NCBI GenBank assembly: GCA_910890315.1
Contig: CAJVGD010000019.1
Span: forward strand, 469,312-533,311
Source of the DNA: Serendipita indica DSM 11827
Lineage: Eukaryota; Basidiomycota; Agaricomycetes; Sebacinales; Serendipitaceae
Length of the DNA: 64,000 nt
Direction of reading: 5' to 3'
The position numbers were made by a program, and so were the translations under genes. A model generated the notes under the pieces. That model worked only from the letters and a program-made list of their open reading frames with translations. It made no database searches and was not told the origin of the DNA. This document shows, piece by piece, positions 33,556 to 46,765 of the stretch (its first letter is position 1; each line of letters begins with the position of its first letter).

Positions 33556-35280
33556 TCAATCTACAACCCATGCACAGTCAAGATACTTACGACAGCAGGT
33601 TTGCTTGACACCACAAGTGTTCGGAGGGCAAGTAACCTCACACTAAAGCGTCTGTAAGTAAGATATGACATAGAAGGTGACATTAAGTACCTTGGTATCT
33701 GATCCATCGTCTGCAAATTCTGGTTGCACCGTTCCAGAATGAATGCCCGCCTGATGCAACATGCTCTTGACATCTCGCACAATGTCCATATACGGCCTAG
33801 TGGGCGACACTTTGATATGTACCGATGCGATCAGTCGCGCCTCTGAAAGCTGCCAAACATGAAGCTCGTGCACAGATTCTACACCATCCACAGATCGAAT
33901 ATCGCGCCGAACGTCGGTAAGAGAGATGTCTGAGGGGACACCTTGTAGCAGAATGTACCCCGCAGAACGTACTATTCGCGCATTAGCCAAAGAATCGTTT
34001 CGTAGGGACCCTACGTACCCAATGGGACTGCAGAGCAGATGATGAGAATAGTGATGATCAAACTAAGAGTCGGATCGGCATAGAACCGTTTTTTAGACTT
34101 TGTGAGCCAGATAATAAGCCCGGAGATGATCACCCCGACGCTGCCCAAGGCATCGCCGATGACATGAAGCAACACGCCACGAATATTGAGAGCACCGTCC
34201 TTCCTAGGTTGAACATGTTGATGCCCATGGCTACTTGAGAGCCTCGGTGGCGTGATTCCTCGCCTTTCATCCCCACTTTCGGCTTGTCGAACAACAATTC
34301 CGTCCCCTCCGCGCTCCTCGGTATCGAGAGCATCATCATGACTCCTTGCGAGGGTCATTTCGTAGTAACTTTGTTGAGCGGCTTGCTGCAAGGCCATACG
34401 GTTCTGTGCGGGATGGCCATAGAGCGAGTGGATAGAGTTTGAGCGCCGGACGGGAGCTATAGGCGAGCCTGGAATCGAAGACGTGACTGGCTCAGTTACC
34501 CCCGGTGACAAAGTAGCCTTCGTTTCTGGTAAATTTGCATGGATGTGACCACCATTTCCATGGTCGTGACCATGATCTGTGGTGAGAATAAGCCATCATG
34601 TAATAGAGCAGTCAGAAATCTGACCATGGAAGAGGAAGATGCCAAATATGTTGCACCCGAGGCCCACAGAGCCAACTGACTGAAGTAAGGCAGTCATCAC
34701 GAGATTGGGCATTACGAACCAATAACGACCAGGCGCGGATCTTTAATCTCTACTCAGATGGTTAGGATATACAGTAAACGTCTTAACCAATTACCTGGGA
34801 CGTGTGCAAAACGCTCTAATGACTCCATGATGATGGAAAAGCACAACGCAAGGAGAAAGACTCCGTTTATAAGAGCAGCAATCACCTCTGCTCTATGCCA
34901 TCCGTATGAGTATTTCGAATCAGCTGACCGCTTTGCGACCTAGGTAGGGCTCATCAAGCAAGGCGCGACGGTTTGGGGAGCGGAGGTGCATACCCGGACA
35001 GCATAGAGTGCAATGCACATGCTCATCGCGTCGTTGAGCATGTGATATGCATCGGCAATAAGGGCAAGAGATCCTACAACGTAACCTATGAAATCCCCAT
35101 CAATATCAGCATAAGATCAAGGCGAAACCAGGTCAACAAGTAAAATTATAAGACGCATATAACATCTTCTGATAGAGGAAACGCCAATTGGAAAGACGGC
35201 TTACCAACGGTGAGTTCGACGACAAACAAGCAACTCGTTAGAGCAAGGAGAATCGAGATTTTGGTCGTTCGTGAAACCAT
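33556..35280 (-). CDS. Zinc transporter of the cation diffusion facilitator family (Zrc1/Cot1-like)
   Basis: Moves zinc (and perhaps cobalt) from cytosol into the vacuole or another compartment in exchange for protons. The start MVSRTTKISILLALTSCLFVVELTVG is helix 1. Helix 2 has the metal site LALIADAYHMLNDAMS. A long His-rich loop with DHGHDHGN-type residues and a Ser/Pro-rich, charged insert precede LLHVIGDALGSVGVIISGLIIW (second metal site) and ADPTLSLIITILIICSAVPL. The cytoplasmic C-terminal domain reads SVDGVESVHELHVWQLSEARLIASVHI. The final exons give CEVTCPPNTCGVKQTCC, the Cys-rich tail known in fungal members, ending after a last intron in CH. The frame stays open upstream to 35697, but the family start fits 35280. 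Confidence 0.88.
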
Positions 35281-35838
35281 TGTCAACAAAACACTACGAT
35301 TTGCACGCGGTCGGGACCAAGAAGGAAGCAAGTCTCGCCACCTTTCAGCCGCCTCGGCAACTCTAACACACCTAGCAAACGTGGAAACATGTGTATCATG
35401 CAAAGCGCTTGGATGTACCAGAATTTGGGTAAAATCTAACTTGGATTGCATGCGAATCGAAGCAGCTACGGAAATGCGGCAGCTCTGGGTCAAATGGAAA
35501 ACAGCGGGGGTGGAAGAAATACAAGTCGGATAGAAATCTGCGAACAGAGTCTCTAATGAGAGGAATAAGTGCACAAATCGCGAAATCATGTAACTCTGTG
35601 AGTGCAGAGTTACATATTCGAGACCAATACGACGGGACGGAGTCGTGTGTGGCGTGAAGAGCGAATGATGTCCGAGGAAGAGGTAGAATGCCATCAAAGA
35701 AAGCCTTGCTGTCTCAGAGGTGGGTAAATGCCAGTAGCATCAGGATTCGTGGCTTCATTCTTGTCGTCCAGGAGTGGTAATCAAGAAGGGGGGGAAAGGT
35801 CTCCATTACGAGATTCTTGGATAAGTCGTTGATCCTCC
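35281..35838. other. Intergenic stretch between zinc transporter and BTB-like gene
   Basis: About 558 bp, promoter of the zinc transporter and 3' flank of the next minus-strand gene. The minus-strand frame of the transporter remains open for 139 codons upstream of its start, but that part has no resemblance to the family. Confidence 0.45.
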
Positions 35839-37212
35839 TCAGCCATGGAGAGGGTCGACGCTCTCCATGTGCACCGGACGAGCAGCGTTTTGCCGTTGCT
35901 GAGCGTAGCCCTGTGGGTCCAGCGCAAAGGGGTCCGCCATTTTCATACCAGCGATTGCCATGACCATTGGATCCCAGTCTTCACTCCAATGCTCATCACT
36001 TCCACTGGTTCCTTCATAATCTTCATCTTCATCCATATACTCGTCCGAATCGGAATCGGACTTACTATCACTCGTCGTGCTACCTTCTGAGCTCTCCTCG
36101 ATAAGGATTGGATCGAAAGATGCACCACTTTGCACCGCACCGCTCCCTCGCGAGACATGATGCGAGGTGTGATATCCCATGGCAGCCAGGCTCGCTCTAC
36201 GCTGACGTTCGCGCCATTGCATCAGCCACCTTCTGATACCAGTGCCAGCCTCCTCTTCAAACAGTCCCAAGTACTCGACGTTGCGAACGACACCGTCCCA
36301 GCGGATGCGCCCAAGACTAAGCGCCTCTTCGATGAAGGCGGGCGAGCCAAAGTAGAGGTAGTGAACAATGTGCGGAAATGAGGCAGGGTCTGGCAAGGGA
36401 AGATAGAGGGTTGGATGGTGGGCCGATGATGGGAGAAGCCTCGGGATGCGGGCGAGTGATGGTGTCGAATCGCGTCGCCCGATCCCTTGAACATTGATAG
36501 TACGATGTCCAGCAGCAGATGAGGACTGGGCTGATACGAGTCCAATGGCCGACGAGCCGCTGAAGAGGGCTCGGAGGAGGCTCGACTGAGAGGTCAAGTA
36601 GAATTGGTGCAGCTGGGAGGGCGCGCGTCAGAATATATCAGATTGATGCCTTTTAAGCTTACTTTGAGTGTAGTAAACGAGCGAGGGGTTGGGTTTGTCT
36701 GACTGCTCACGGGCGCGGATCCACGACGGACGTCGAGATTAGCATTGAGGACACCAGTATTTAGACCACCAGGAAAGTCGAAATTAGGGGCTCGCGAGAG
36801 GCGGCGCTGGTCGATTGGGACCTCTGGACGGTTGTGGTCAACAATGGGTCATAAAGGACTGACAGCCATTCCACTCACGAATCGTGCAATCTGTCGTTTC
36901 TGGTTTATGCCAATAAAACGGTCCTAAACGATGCAGCTGATCCACGATGTATTGGACTGGAATGTCTGGTGGCATCTGCGATGGAGCAGGCGCGCCCTCG
37001 TCGTTGGCGGCGTTTGTGTCCAACTGCTCTGGGCCAGCTGCTTGAGCCCCAGACTCGTCGGGAGTACCTCCAATGTGTCCAGGAGCCGAAAAGTGGACTG
37101 TGTTATGCTTGCCCGGACCCGGGAGCGAATTTCTGCGACGATGACAGTTGCAGACGGGGACGGCAGAAAGGGCGTCTGTGTCCATGCTCGCTGGAAGTGC
37201 ACTGTTCTGCAT
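35839..37212 (-). CDS. BTB/POZ-like protein, unknown function
   Basis: The first ATG in frame gives MQNSALPASMDTDALSAVPVCNCHRR. The next recognisable block is PDIPVQYIVDQLHRLGPFYWHKPETTDCTI, then after an intron VPIDQRRLSRAPNFDFPGGLNTGVLNANLDVRRGSAP. The core reads HHPTLYLPLPDPASFPHIVHYLYFGSPAFIEEAL, which resembles the central strands and helices of a BTB domain as found in Whi2-like fungal proteins, and VVRNVEYLGLFEEE continues it. The C-terminus is acidic and Ser-rich and ends MESVDPLHG. The BTB call is by pattern only. Confidence 0.6.
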
Positions 37213-38247
37213 TTTACCGCACAAGGTGCTTTGGGTACGCTGGGCGCTGCGCAGGAGAGCTCGACGTGGGAGGAGGGGAGTAAGAAACTCTGAGCTCGTG
37301 ACGAACGCCTCGCTTGCAAGGACGACAGGACCTGAGTCTCACACACAGCAGGTAAGGGAAGGGAACTCCTCAACAGCTCCTCGCGTCTATAAGACTGGGC
37401 ACGGGCGTCCTGGTGGTCGGAGTTCAAGTTCCTTTCTGAGGGGGACCAAAGAAGTTTGAGACAGCCGTCCAATTGTCTGCAGTCAGAGCCAGCTCGTTGC
37501 GGTTTTCCAAGTCGCCGCTTAAGTCGAGCCACGCCCATTGTTGATCCTATACGGGTAGCAATTCAGTTTTTTTGTTCATCAGCCAGGCGTCCCTGGAGCT
37601 CGATCACGGCCGGGATTGTCTTCATCTATTGTTGAGCGAATTCGGCCTGGCGGGAAATCCGCTCAAAAAAAAGCGGCAAAAATCGATTTATCACTAACAA
37701 TTGGGTTTAGTGTCAAACTGGCATCATAAAACTCGCAGTCTTATACCCTCGGTCAGCAGTTTCATTATCCTGCCATCAGCAAGAAAAGGGCATGCCGACG
37801 AGAGGGCGCATCAGCGGATGATTCCGTGCTTTCCCACTCACCATACATGGCCACTTCAGGCCATAGGCTAGATGCCCAATGTCTGTAAAGACCCAATCGC
37901 ACAATAGTCTTCTGACCTAGTTGGGTTGACGAGTGACGTGGTAAGCCATTCCCTGGGATAACCGGCTGACAGCTATCAAGTTCCAGAGTCCCTCCCAGGT
38001 ACATCGAAGAAGGATCCGTCCCGCCGTCCCACCCGTATTGGAGTGTCGAGCCCACCACACCGACGAGTTTGGTCGAACAAAACCTCATAGAAAGACCTCA
38101 TTAATATAGCGAAAAGAGCATGTTTTCATGCATATATCGTATCCAGTGGCCGGAAGCTTGCGAAAAGTGCTTGATTGGCCATTTGTCGCCAGCACCTAGT
38201 ACCTTTGGAGGCGTTAGACAGGTTGGTGATGAATTAGAACATGCCAA
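37213..38247. other. Intergenic kilobase with one weak minus-strand open frame
   Basis: No recognised gene. The minus strand from 38088 to 37765 is open from ATG for 107 codons (MRFCSTKLVGVVGSTLQYG...), with no family match I can name and no introns. It could be a small gene or a chance frame. A run of AAAAAAAA sits at about 37664-37671. Confidence 0.35.
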
Positions 38248-39630
38248 TCACCTTTCCCTCCTCTCTCTATCTCCACGGTCTTCACGCCTGCGTTCCTCTC
38301 CTCTGTCCCTCTCTTCGTATCTATCCTCGCGGCGGCGTTCGCCCCTATCCTCATCGTATCGACGACGATCATCATACCGACGCGGAGACCTCGAGCGGTC
38401 GCGACGGTAACCCCCACCTCCACCCCCATTATACCTATCACTGCCACCATATCGGTCTGATCCCCTACTGTAACCTCCACCGACAGCGCCACGACGCTAC
38501 AGCTTTGTAAGAAGCATGCGATGGAACCAGAATTGGTTACTCACGTCATCAAGCGCGACACGAACGCTGGTACCACGAATTTCCTTGCCATCCAAATCTC
38601 TGATGGCTTGGTCCGCTTCTTCGCGGGTCGAATATTCGATCACACTAGTGTTGCTCATCAATCAAGGATGACTTGATCAAAGAGGGAGCTCGTACCCTTG
38701 GTTAGGGACATCGCGGTCAATGTCGGCGAAGGTCACGTTTCCGGCTTGACGTGCAAAATCCTTGAGGTCCTAGAATGGGCAACGCCACGATGACGGTCCG
38801 CGTATGAGGAATGGTCCAGAGTACGAAGCGATCCCGAGCCATGGCAGATCCGTCTGACACACGACGAGCCTCGAGCGTCGTGTGTACAAAGCCAGCGTCC
38901 ATGATAAGTAGGAAGAGTCCACCCGATAAGCAGTTCCTCAGCCGCCCAACGATATGCGCATAGGTATGGAAGGGAAGCCAATGGGGAGTGACCGAAGACC
39001 TGTGAGGAAACGGGATGAATACTCAAACACACCTGCCAGCTAGTGTCTCGAGACACACCCGTCACAACGAGACGAATACCAGGCACACGAGGTGGTCGAC
39101 CACCTCCCCCGCCTGGGCCACCACGATCACCACGGTGACCACCGTCTCCACGATAGCTGAAGAGTCGTTAGAAAAGGCCTAGGGGATAAATAAAGCGAGT
39201 ACCCTCCACCCCCGCGGTCCTCGTATCCTCCTCGCTTGGGTCGGCTGTCCTTTGCTTGCTCGACGATAATTTCTGAGCCCATGAAATTCTTTCCGTTGAA
39301 GTTGCGAACGACATCCTCAGCATCCTAGATAGACAACGTATCAGCAACACTTTGCGTGGTTGCATGAATGTCGACTCGCCTTTTCACTCTCAAACTCGAT
39401 GAAACCGAATCCTGAGAGCACAAATAAGCACATTTAAACATGTGTAGTCGCGAAATATGTACCGGTCAGGATGCGGCAGTCGACGATGGCACCACCGCTG
39501 CCAAAAAAACTCTTTACGTCCTCTGGGCGTGCATCTGTAGGTAGTTCTGAAGAATCCAAGTGCTTGAGTACACATTCAGGCGACGATGAGAGCATGGATT
39601 CTTACTTCCAACATAGAGACGTTTCGACAT
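38248..39630 (-). CDS. SR-type splicing factor with two RRM domains
   Basis: Start MSKRLYVGN leads by splicing into ARPEDVKSFFGSGGAIVDCRILTGFGFIEFESEKDAEDVVRNFNGKNFMGSEIIVEQAK: a full first RRM with RNP2 (LYVGN) and a variant RNP1 (GFGFIEF). A glycine-rich linker (GGHRGDRGGPGGGGR) precedes the second RRM: [51 protein letters not shown]. The tail is rich in RS, RD and RE dipeptides (RRDRSRSPRRYDDRRRYDEDRGER). The SWQDLKDF heptad is the signature of the second RRM of SR proteins such as SRSF1/Srp2. It acts in splicing-site choice in the nucleus. Only 39 bp separate its start from that of RCE1. Confidence 0.87.
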
Positions 39631-39669
39631 GGCGGTTGCAGAGAGGTCCAACGTTGAATCCTCCCACCC

Positions 39670-40880
39670 ATGCACAATTCTCCACCAATCCTCTCTTCCA
39701 CCAGCGGCTGGCTGCTTTCAGGATTCTTCGCGACTTCATATGTTGCGTCTTTGTACATGTTTCGCGCCGGACGCCTCGTCTTTACAGCCCAACAAACGGA
39801 AGTCGGGCCCAACGCGAGTCGTGCACGGGCTGAGAATGAACGCTGGAGAAATGACCCATCTACGATACGTGCAAGAATTCTTAGTGTCAGCATCAGCACC
39901 GCCGTCAGCTGTGGCGTCGTTTATGCTGTTGTAACAAAAGCTGGTTCATGGCAGGTAAGGGTAGCTCTCTACCATCTACTGAGGTCTCATATACTTTAGT
40001 GGGGGGACAAGGAATCGATTCAACAAACTCTGCATCTTCTGGGGCTCTCCTTGCCAACTTCGGTCCCTCTAGGTGCTTGGTTCCTTGCACCGCTAATGTA
40101 TACGGGAACCATATATGTCCAGTTGCTTGATAAAGAACTGCCTCTCCAACGAAACTGGTCGTTTGCAGAGTCGGTCAAGCCGATATTCACAACATGGATG
40201 GGCTTCCGAAACATTATTGCCGTACGTAAACCACAGGACGTCAACCACATACTTATACCCGCTAGGCTCCTATCACAGAAGAGATTGTATATCGCTCCTG
40301 CATAGTGGGAATCATGAAACTCTCCGGGGCATCGACCTCGTCCATGATCTTTCTTAGCCCGCTTTGGTTTGGTGCAGGTGAGCATCATATTGGGCGCTTG
40401 ACGCTCTCTGAGCCATCTAGCACATCTCCATCATGGATGGGACTTATATAATCGGTTCGGAAAGACGAGGAGCGCACTCAAACGCGCTGCAATGAGCGTC
40501 GGTAGGTCAATTGTTTCTTTGTCGATATGTGTTAACACCTTTCAGCCTTTCAGCAGCTTTATACCAGTATTTTTGGGTGGTTTGAAGCATTTCTCCTCCT
40601 AAGAACAGGTATATACGTTGGCCGCCCATGAAGCCATGGAGCAATCGCTCATCTATCGCAGGTTCAACATGGCCCTGTATATTTGCACATGCATTTTGCA
40701 ATCTTTATGGAGTCCCGCTACCCATGGACGGAATTAGGGACCATCCCAAACGCAAGATTGGTTCGTATTCCTTTGGTTAAATCGGACGTCGCTCATCCAT
40801 CTTCCGCAGACATTCTCGGTGCTTACCTACTGGGGGCAGTCTCTTTCGGCTTCGCACTCATGCCTTGGACGCGGAATTGA
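39670..40880 (+). CDS. RCE1: CAAX prenyl protease 2 (Rce1)
   Basis: An ER-membrane endopeptidase that removes the -AAX tripeptide from farnesylated or geranylgeranylated proteins such as Ras. N-terminal helix: TSGWLLSGFFATSYVASLYMF. Then WGDKESIQQTLHLLGL, VQLLDKELPLQRNW, TTWMGFRNIIAAPITEEIVYRSCIVG, with the Glu-Glu motif of the active site, then FLSPLWFGAAHLHH with the first His, and STWPCIFAHAFCNLYGVPLPM with the second His (FAHxxCN). The last exon ends ILGAYLLGAVSFGFALMPWTRN. About five introns. The gene is divergent from the SR protein and convergent with the lumazine synthase gene, 40 bp from its stop. Confidence 0.9.
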
Positions 40881-40920
40881 TCTAGTAATTTTATTCGATG
40901 TTTGCTTTCTACGCACACAA

Positions 40921-41577
<657 letters not shown>

Positions 41578-41640
41578 GGTTGTGGTCAGAAGCAGAGTGG
41601 CGACGGACTTTCGACGGCACCACACTCTTTCCTGTCACCC

Positions 41641-42939
41641 ATGAACGATCCAGACCAGCAAGTTGTCGACAGTTTGTTTAATTTTTGTTACAGTTGACTC
41701 GAAATGACGCCGGACAGGGACCTATCTGTTGATACACTCGTATCTCACCTCGCATGGTCATGTAAAGGCAGCAAAGTCTGTGAAAAAAGCCGCAAAGGCG
41801 TACAAAAACATTAGAATCAAGCCTGGAGAAAATGAACCATCTGTTGGACTTGAAACCATCGTCTCCGAATGGGCACACTTTTCCTCCAGGATGCCGGAGT
41901 TGGAGAATACCGTTAAAAAGCTAGAGCAGCAAGTCAAAACTCTGGAGGATGAACGAGAACAACGCAAGAGAAAAAGGTCTCCGTCCTCTTCATCCTCCTC
42001 TTCTTCGTCTACTTCATCTTCTTCGTCTTCATCTTCAAGGTAAGTTCACGATATTCTATCTTGATTCCAGCTCTCTGATTATCGGATAATTCAAGCTCGA
42101 GCTCAAGTTCAAGCTCTGAATCTGACTGTAAGTGGAGCAAAGAATTATTGGTGTGCGCTAACACTCTATTAGCCGGTTCTTCCTCGAGTTCAAGTAGCTC
42201 TAGCTCATCTTCATCTCGCAAAAAGTCTTCAAAAGGGAAAAAGGAGAGCGCGGCGAAGAGAAAAGCTTCCACAGGAGCGCAGGAAGAGTCCAGCGACTCA
42301 TCCACTTCAGAATCTGAAGAAGAGGATGAAGTTGCCAAGACCGTTCTCGCTCCAATTACACCTCAGTCGGAGATTCCGCAGCCAAGGCTAGTAGATACCA
42401 AGATGACCTCCGAGAGCTCTTCCTCATCAGGTGACACTTCGCCTGCTGCTCAAACCAAACCCTCGACGTCTGAAAGCACAGAGGTAGAGGAAGCCAAAGT
42501 GACCAAACGACGAAAGCTCGAGAACGGGTCGGCAGCTACCCAATCCGTATCCACAGCCCGAAAAGATAAATCGGATCCGGCCAATAGTAACAGAAACCGT
42601 CGTACCGGTGTACCGTTTCAACGTATCCAGGTAGACAAGATCCAGTACGCTGATCCTCGTTTGAAAGATAATACGTTTGCTGCACGGGTTAGTAGGCTGT
42701 TATCAACGATTCTCCAGCTGACAATGTACAGGGGGCTCGTCACGATGACTATGGTTCCAAGGCGTCAGCCGATCTGATTGTGACCCGAGGTGCTGGCTTT
42801 CGAAAGGAAAAGAACAAGAAGAAACGGGGAAGCTACCGAGGGGGCGAGATAACGGTCCGCATATACTCTTCGGAGTCATGTTCGTCAATATCTCACATCC
42901 TTTCCGCAGATGCAAAGCCACAGCATCAAGTTTGAGTGA
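41641..42939 (+). CDS. SRP40: Nucleolar SRP40/Nopp140-type protein with LisH motif
   Basis: The chain starts at 41641 (MNDPDQQVVD), splices over an intron at 41672-41717 and continues LLIHSYLTSHGHVKAAKSVKKAA, a LisH dimerisation motif. After a helical region (LENTVKKLEQQVKTLEDE) there are long polyserine tracts, interrupted by ESDS, then KKSSKGKKESAAKRK and acidic Ser-rich clusters that are likely casein kinase 2 sites. The C-terminal SRP40 domain is VPFQRIQVDKIQYADPRLKDNTFAAR, SKASADLIVTRGAGFRKEKNKKKRGSYRGGEI, ending SHSIKFE. Nopp140 proteins chaperone snoRNPs and shuttle between nucleolus and cytoplasm. Another ATG at 41704 exists, but its frame does not reach the LisH motif. Confidence 0.87.
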
Positions 42940-43279
42940 CAGCCCTTCAGGAGTCGGGACGGCGGAAAAGGAAGACTGTCCTGCTGCAGGTAGATGACAG
43001 ACAAAAGTACTCACGGCGCATCTTGATCATGTCGTCCCTGCACATCTCGCCCAAGGGAAGTGCAGGGCCACAACACCCTGTAAATCGGAGTACGTCCGAG
43101 AGTGTTTGCACCGTAATTTGGCATACGAATCCAGTGAATTTCTACTATATGACGTGTCAGAGTGCTCCGAGGGCCTTGTCATTCCCGACTGATAGTGGCT
43201 AGCGATTTACACGAGGCCTGAACTTGGTCCCCTACGCCGCCTGGCGTTTGCGCAAAGCGTCCACGGAACGCCACGAATA
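42940..43279. other. Intergenic stretch between SRP40 and PalA/Rim20
   Basis: A 340-bp stretch between two genes on the same strand. It should hold the 3' end of SRP40 and the promoter of the Rim20 gene. No gene signal seen. Confidence 0.5.
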
Positions 43280-46200
43280 ATGTCCAATCAACTTGTATTA
43301 CCGTTCAAGCGATCAACAAACCCGCCAATATCCGACGCGGTCCAGGAATACATCTCGAAATACCACCCGGAGACGCTCCCTGACGCTTTTACGTGGGATG
43401 TTGCGCAATGGGTCTCCCTTAGATCAGAAATATGCAGCGGAAATGTTCATTCGACCGTCGTAGATAGCGCTCTCAAGTTCGTACCATCGCTCTCATCCTG
43501 ATTTCGGATCTTGCCGCTAACCTGCCGCATCTGTGTCTCCAGATATCATGCGCAGCTCGTCCTGATGCTCACAAAGCTCCCAGTTGACGTCGGTCTCGCC
43601 CTTGCCGTCATTTGCCACTGTTGACCTCGCTTTCAGATCGACCTCCCGTTTACTTACCATCACGCGTTCCAAGACACCCAACCACCTCTGTCGCTTTCTA
43701 ATCTCGCATACGAACGAATATGCGTCCTTTTCAACCTCGCGGCCCTCTTCTGCCAGCTGGCCGATGCGCAGAACCGCTCTAACACCGACGGCATCAAGCG
43801 TGCCTCTGCATATTATCAAGCATGTGGCTATGTTTATACCAAATTGCAGCTGCTGACCAGAATTAGAACGCTGCGGGCACTCTGACATACATTCTTGACA
43901 ATGCCCTCCCTGCATTCGTCTCCTCGCTCACTCAGCCCATTTCAACAAACGACCTGGCAAAACCAGTCATTAAAGCTCTAGAGTATTTGATGCTTGCACA
44001 GGCGGCTGAGTGCTACTGGCTCAAAGCCGTATCAGGTATGTGTAGCATCCATTCTCCGAAATCGGTCTGAGCCGTGGTTAGACTCATTGCGAAACGGAAC
44101 CATTGCTCGGCTATCGATGCAGGTGTGCAATACAACACTCTTAGTCCTCCTTTTCTTACAGCACTCAGGTTGCATCCTATTATGGCTTGGCTTATAGCAC
44201 GCTTCAAGCTGCACCGGCCCTCGTGGCTTCAGCCTTGCCATCGGTTAGTCGTGAAACCCGCACTGAGCTTAATCTAATTCTCCGAAGCATTGGATGGCCC
44301 ACTTTCAGACCAAGCAGCATCACTTTGAGGCTGCCGCTCAGGTACGAAAGAGCATGGATGATTCTGAGAATGGAAAGTAAGCATCATGAATGCGTTTCAA
44401 AGGCTTAGGATGACATTTGAAGATACGGTATTGAGCTTGGACGACTCGCTAGCGCCCAAATACACGCAAAGCAGGGCCAAGAGAGCGCACGAAGAGGCGT
44501 GATGGCAGCTGTTGTTGAGGATATCAACGTATGGAATAGCCGTGATGATCTATAAGTGCTCACCTTTTCTAGACATTGTCTAATTGGATTGAAGAGCAAA
44601 CCGCCAAGTCGCGGCGGGACAACGACTATATATATCATCAAGATGTTCCACCTGTATCAGCGCTGGAGATAATAGAACCGGCAAATCTGGTCAACAGTGC
44701 CGTTCTGGGAGGCTTACGAGATCCTCAAACCGCACTCAATGGGGACGACGCTTTGTTCTCTGGTCTTACAAGCTGGGGTGCACGTACAGCAATCGGTATG
44801 ACTCTTAAAGCGGAATATATTGCATCTAACCGCGTGCAGAGATCTATAACGAACGCAAGCGCACAATCATCAACAACCTCAAACAGCTTCAGCAGGATCT
44901 CGATCGAGTAGCTTCTACGTAGGTGGCCATAATCTTGCCATTGATGAATCTGACCTCGCGAAAAGCAAACTCCAAGAGTCAAACCTGCCAGCTGGCCTCG
45001 AGATGATGGATCGGCCCCTGACACTGCCACCGACGATCCTGGCAAAGGCTGCAGAAGTACGAGCAGATAACGGTGCACTGCGTATTCAGCAGATGTTGAA
45101 TGACATTGATATCCTGGCCAACCAGGATCGTGCTCTCTTGAATGAGGTGTGTTGCTGTGGTTTGTTGTGTACTCTCCACTGATTATGAACTAGGCCTATG
45201 ACATTCTGGACGCGGAGATTGAGGAGGACGAGAAATATCGCAAGAGGTTCGGAAGCAAGTGGTCCAGGGAATCATCCAACGACGCAAACGAGGAGCTCAT
45301 CTCCAAGGCCAAACATTTCAGTGGTGTTCTGGAACGTGCATCAGAGACGGATCGCACAGTGCAAGACAAGTGGCACGAGTGGCGAGCGGGGATCGAGACC
45401 CTGTCCGCCAACGAGGAGGTCTTGAATCGTCTACCGTTGATCAGCCCCTCCTCCAAGAGCTCGTCTTCACCTTTGTCCACACAGACAAAGTCGCATGCCC
45501 GGATCCTTCGCGGACTTTTGGAATCGCTCGACGAGCTGCGTCGAAACCGGCATCATAGTGTAATCAGAGCACAGAACTTGGCTTCAACCGATGACATTTC
45601 GGATCGTATCAAGCTGGCAGCACTCGGTTTGGAACGATGGACACAAGTCAAGGCCGAAATGTTTGAAGACGTCTTGGCCGAAGAATTGCAAAAGTACGAG
45701 AAATATCGCAGCGATATCCTTATGTCAGGCGAAGAACAAAAAGGCCTCATCACAAAGATTGAGGTGAGTACACCCCGTGCACGATTTACAATACTTGACC
45801 AGAGTACAGGAGAGAAACGCCCAACTTCTTCAGAGTCGACGGGAGGATCCAGTCAACAAGAATCTTGACAAGCTCGTCAAAAATCTGACAGCTGCCCATC
45901 TCAAATACAAGGAGATCGTGCAGAACTGCTCCGAGGGCATCAAGGTACGTTCCAGAGTCCCTCGATCCTCCATGTCTTACGAGTTTCGATAGTTCTACAA
46001 TGACTTCCTCCATCATCTCAATGAGCTGCGAGACTCGTGCAAAGAGTGGGCATATCATCGACGACAAGATCTGAACTCGTTGGTGGAAAACCTCGAGCTC
46101 ATCGGATTAAGTACTCCTCCCAGTCAATCTCCCATCACTCCCAGTGACGATATCGCCCCTACTTTGTCACCTCCAGGCTCGTCACCAGAGACAACCACAT

Positions 46201-46487
46201 CCTCGCCTCCAGCATCGCCGACGACGTCTCGTAGCTCTAAACGCGACAAGCTGACGCCGAGAAGCAATTCGACTGCTATTATTGCCGATCTTCCTCCTCC
46301 TAACTCCAGCCAGTGGGAGCCACTAGTACCGGTGCCGGCCACCTCGTCGCCTGTTGTGCGAACGAACAAGGGCACGACGACCCAAAAGGCGAAGCGCCAG
46401 TCGCGAGACGAGGAGGGACCTTCTATTCATACGCCACAGAGTGCTGGTACCAGTTCTGCACCAAAGCCAAAACGACAAGTCTACTGA
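43280..46487 (+). CDS. RIM20: PalA/Rim20 (BRO1-domain, ALIX-like) pH-signalling scaffold
   Basis: Links the ESCRT machinery to proteolytic activation of the PacC/Rim101 factor under neutral or alkaline conditions. Start MSNQLVLPFKRSTNPPISDAVQEYI opens the BRO1 domain; exons continue FQIDLPFTYHHAFQ, NLAYERICVLFNLAALFCQLA, AYYQAAGTLTYILDNALP, ALEYLMLAQAAECYWLKAVS and IPVSALEIIEPANLV-like residues (VPPVSALEIIEPANL). The later V-shaped helical part reads LPPTILAKAAEVRADNGALRIQQMLNDIDILANQDRALLNE and DILDAEIEEDEKYRKRFGSKW. The C-terminus is Ser/Pro/Thr-rich (about 46110-46440) and ends in KPKRQVY. More than eight short introns. Length and domain order fit the fungal proteins. Confidence 0.87.
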
Positions 46488-46765
46488 TCCATACACATGC
46501 GCTAGTCGCTCTGGACACCCGCATATCATGTCATTATTCGTCTAATACTGTCGGAACACTCCCCACTCTGTCCTGCCCTGCACATGTCCCCCCTTTTGTA
46601 TATCTCCTATGCACTCTTTCGTGTCCGATCTATCACCATGTCGATTGCAGTTTCATTCCTAGTATCTGTCGCTAGTCGAGTAGTCGTAGCATGCAAACAG
46701 AAGCCTTTCTCAATGGGCCTTGCATTTGGACTTAAAGCCTGGAGCTGACCTCGACCCGTTAAAGT

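Noticed and set aside
35281-35697. N-terminal extension of the zinc transporter
   Set aside because: The frame stays open upstream, but the added residues have no family likeness, while MVSRTTKIS is the usual start.
38241-38510. Plus-strand open frames opposite the SR protein tail
   Set aside because: Shadows of the RS/RD-rich repeat of the SR protein on the other strand.
41704-41760. ATG at 41704 as start of SRP40
   Set aside because: Its frame gives no LisH motif and soon stops; the spliced start at 41641 gives a clean LisH motif.
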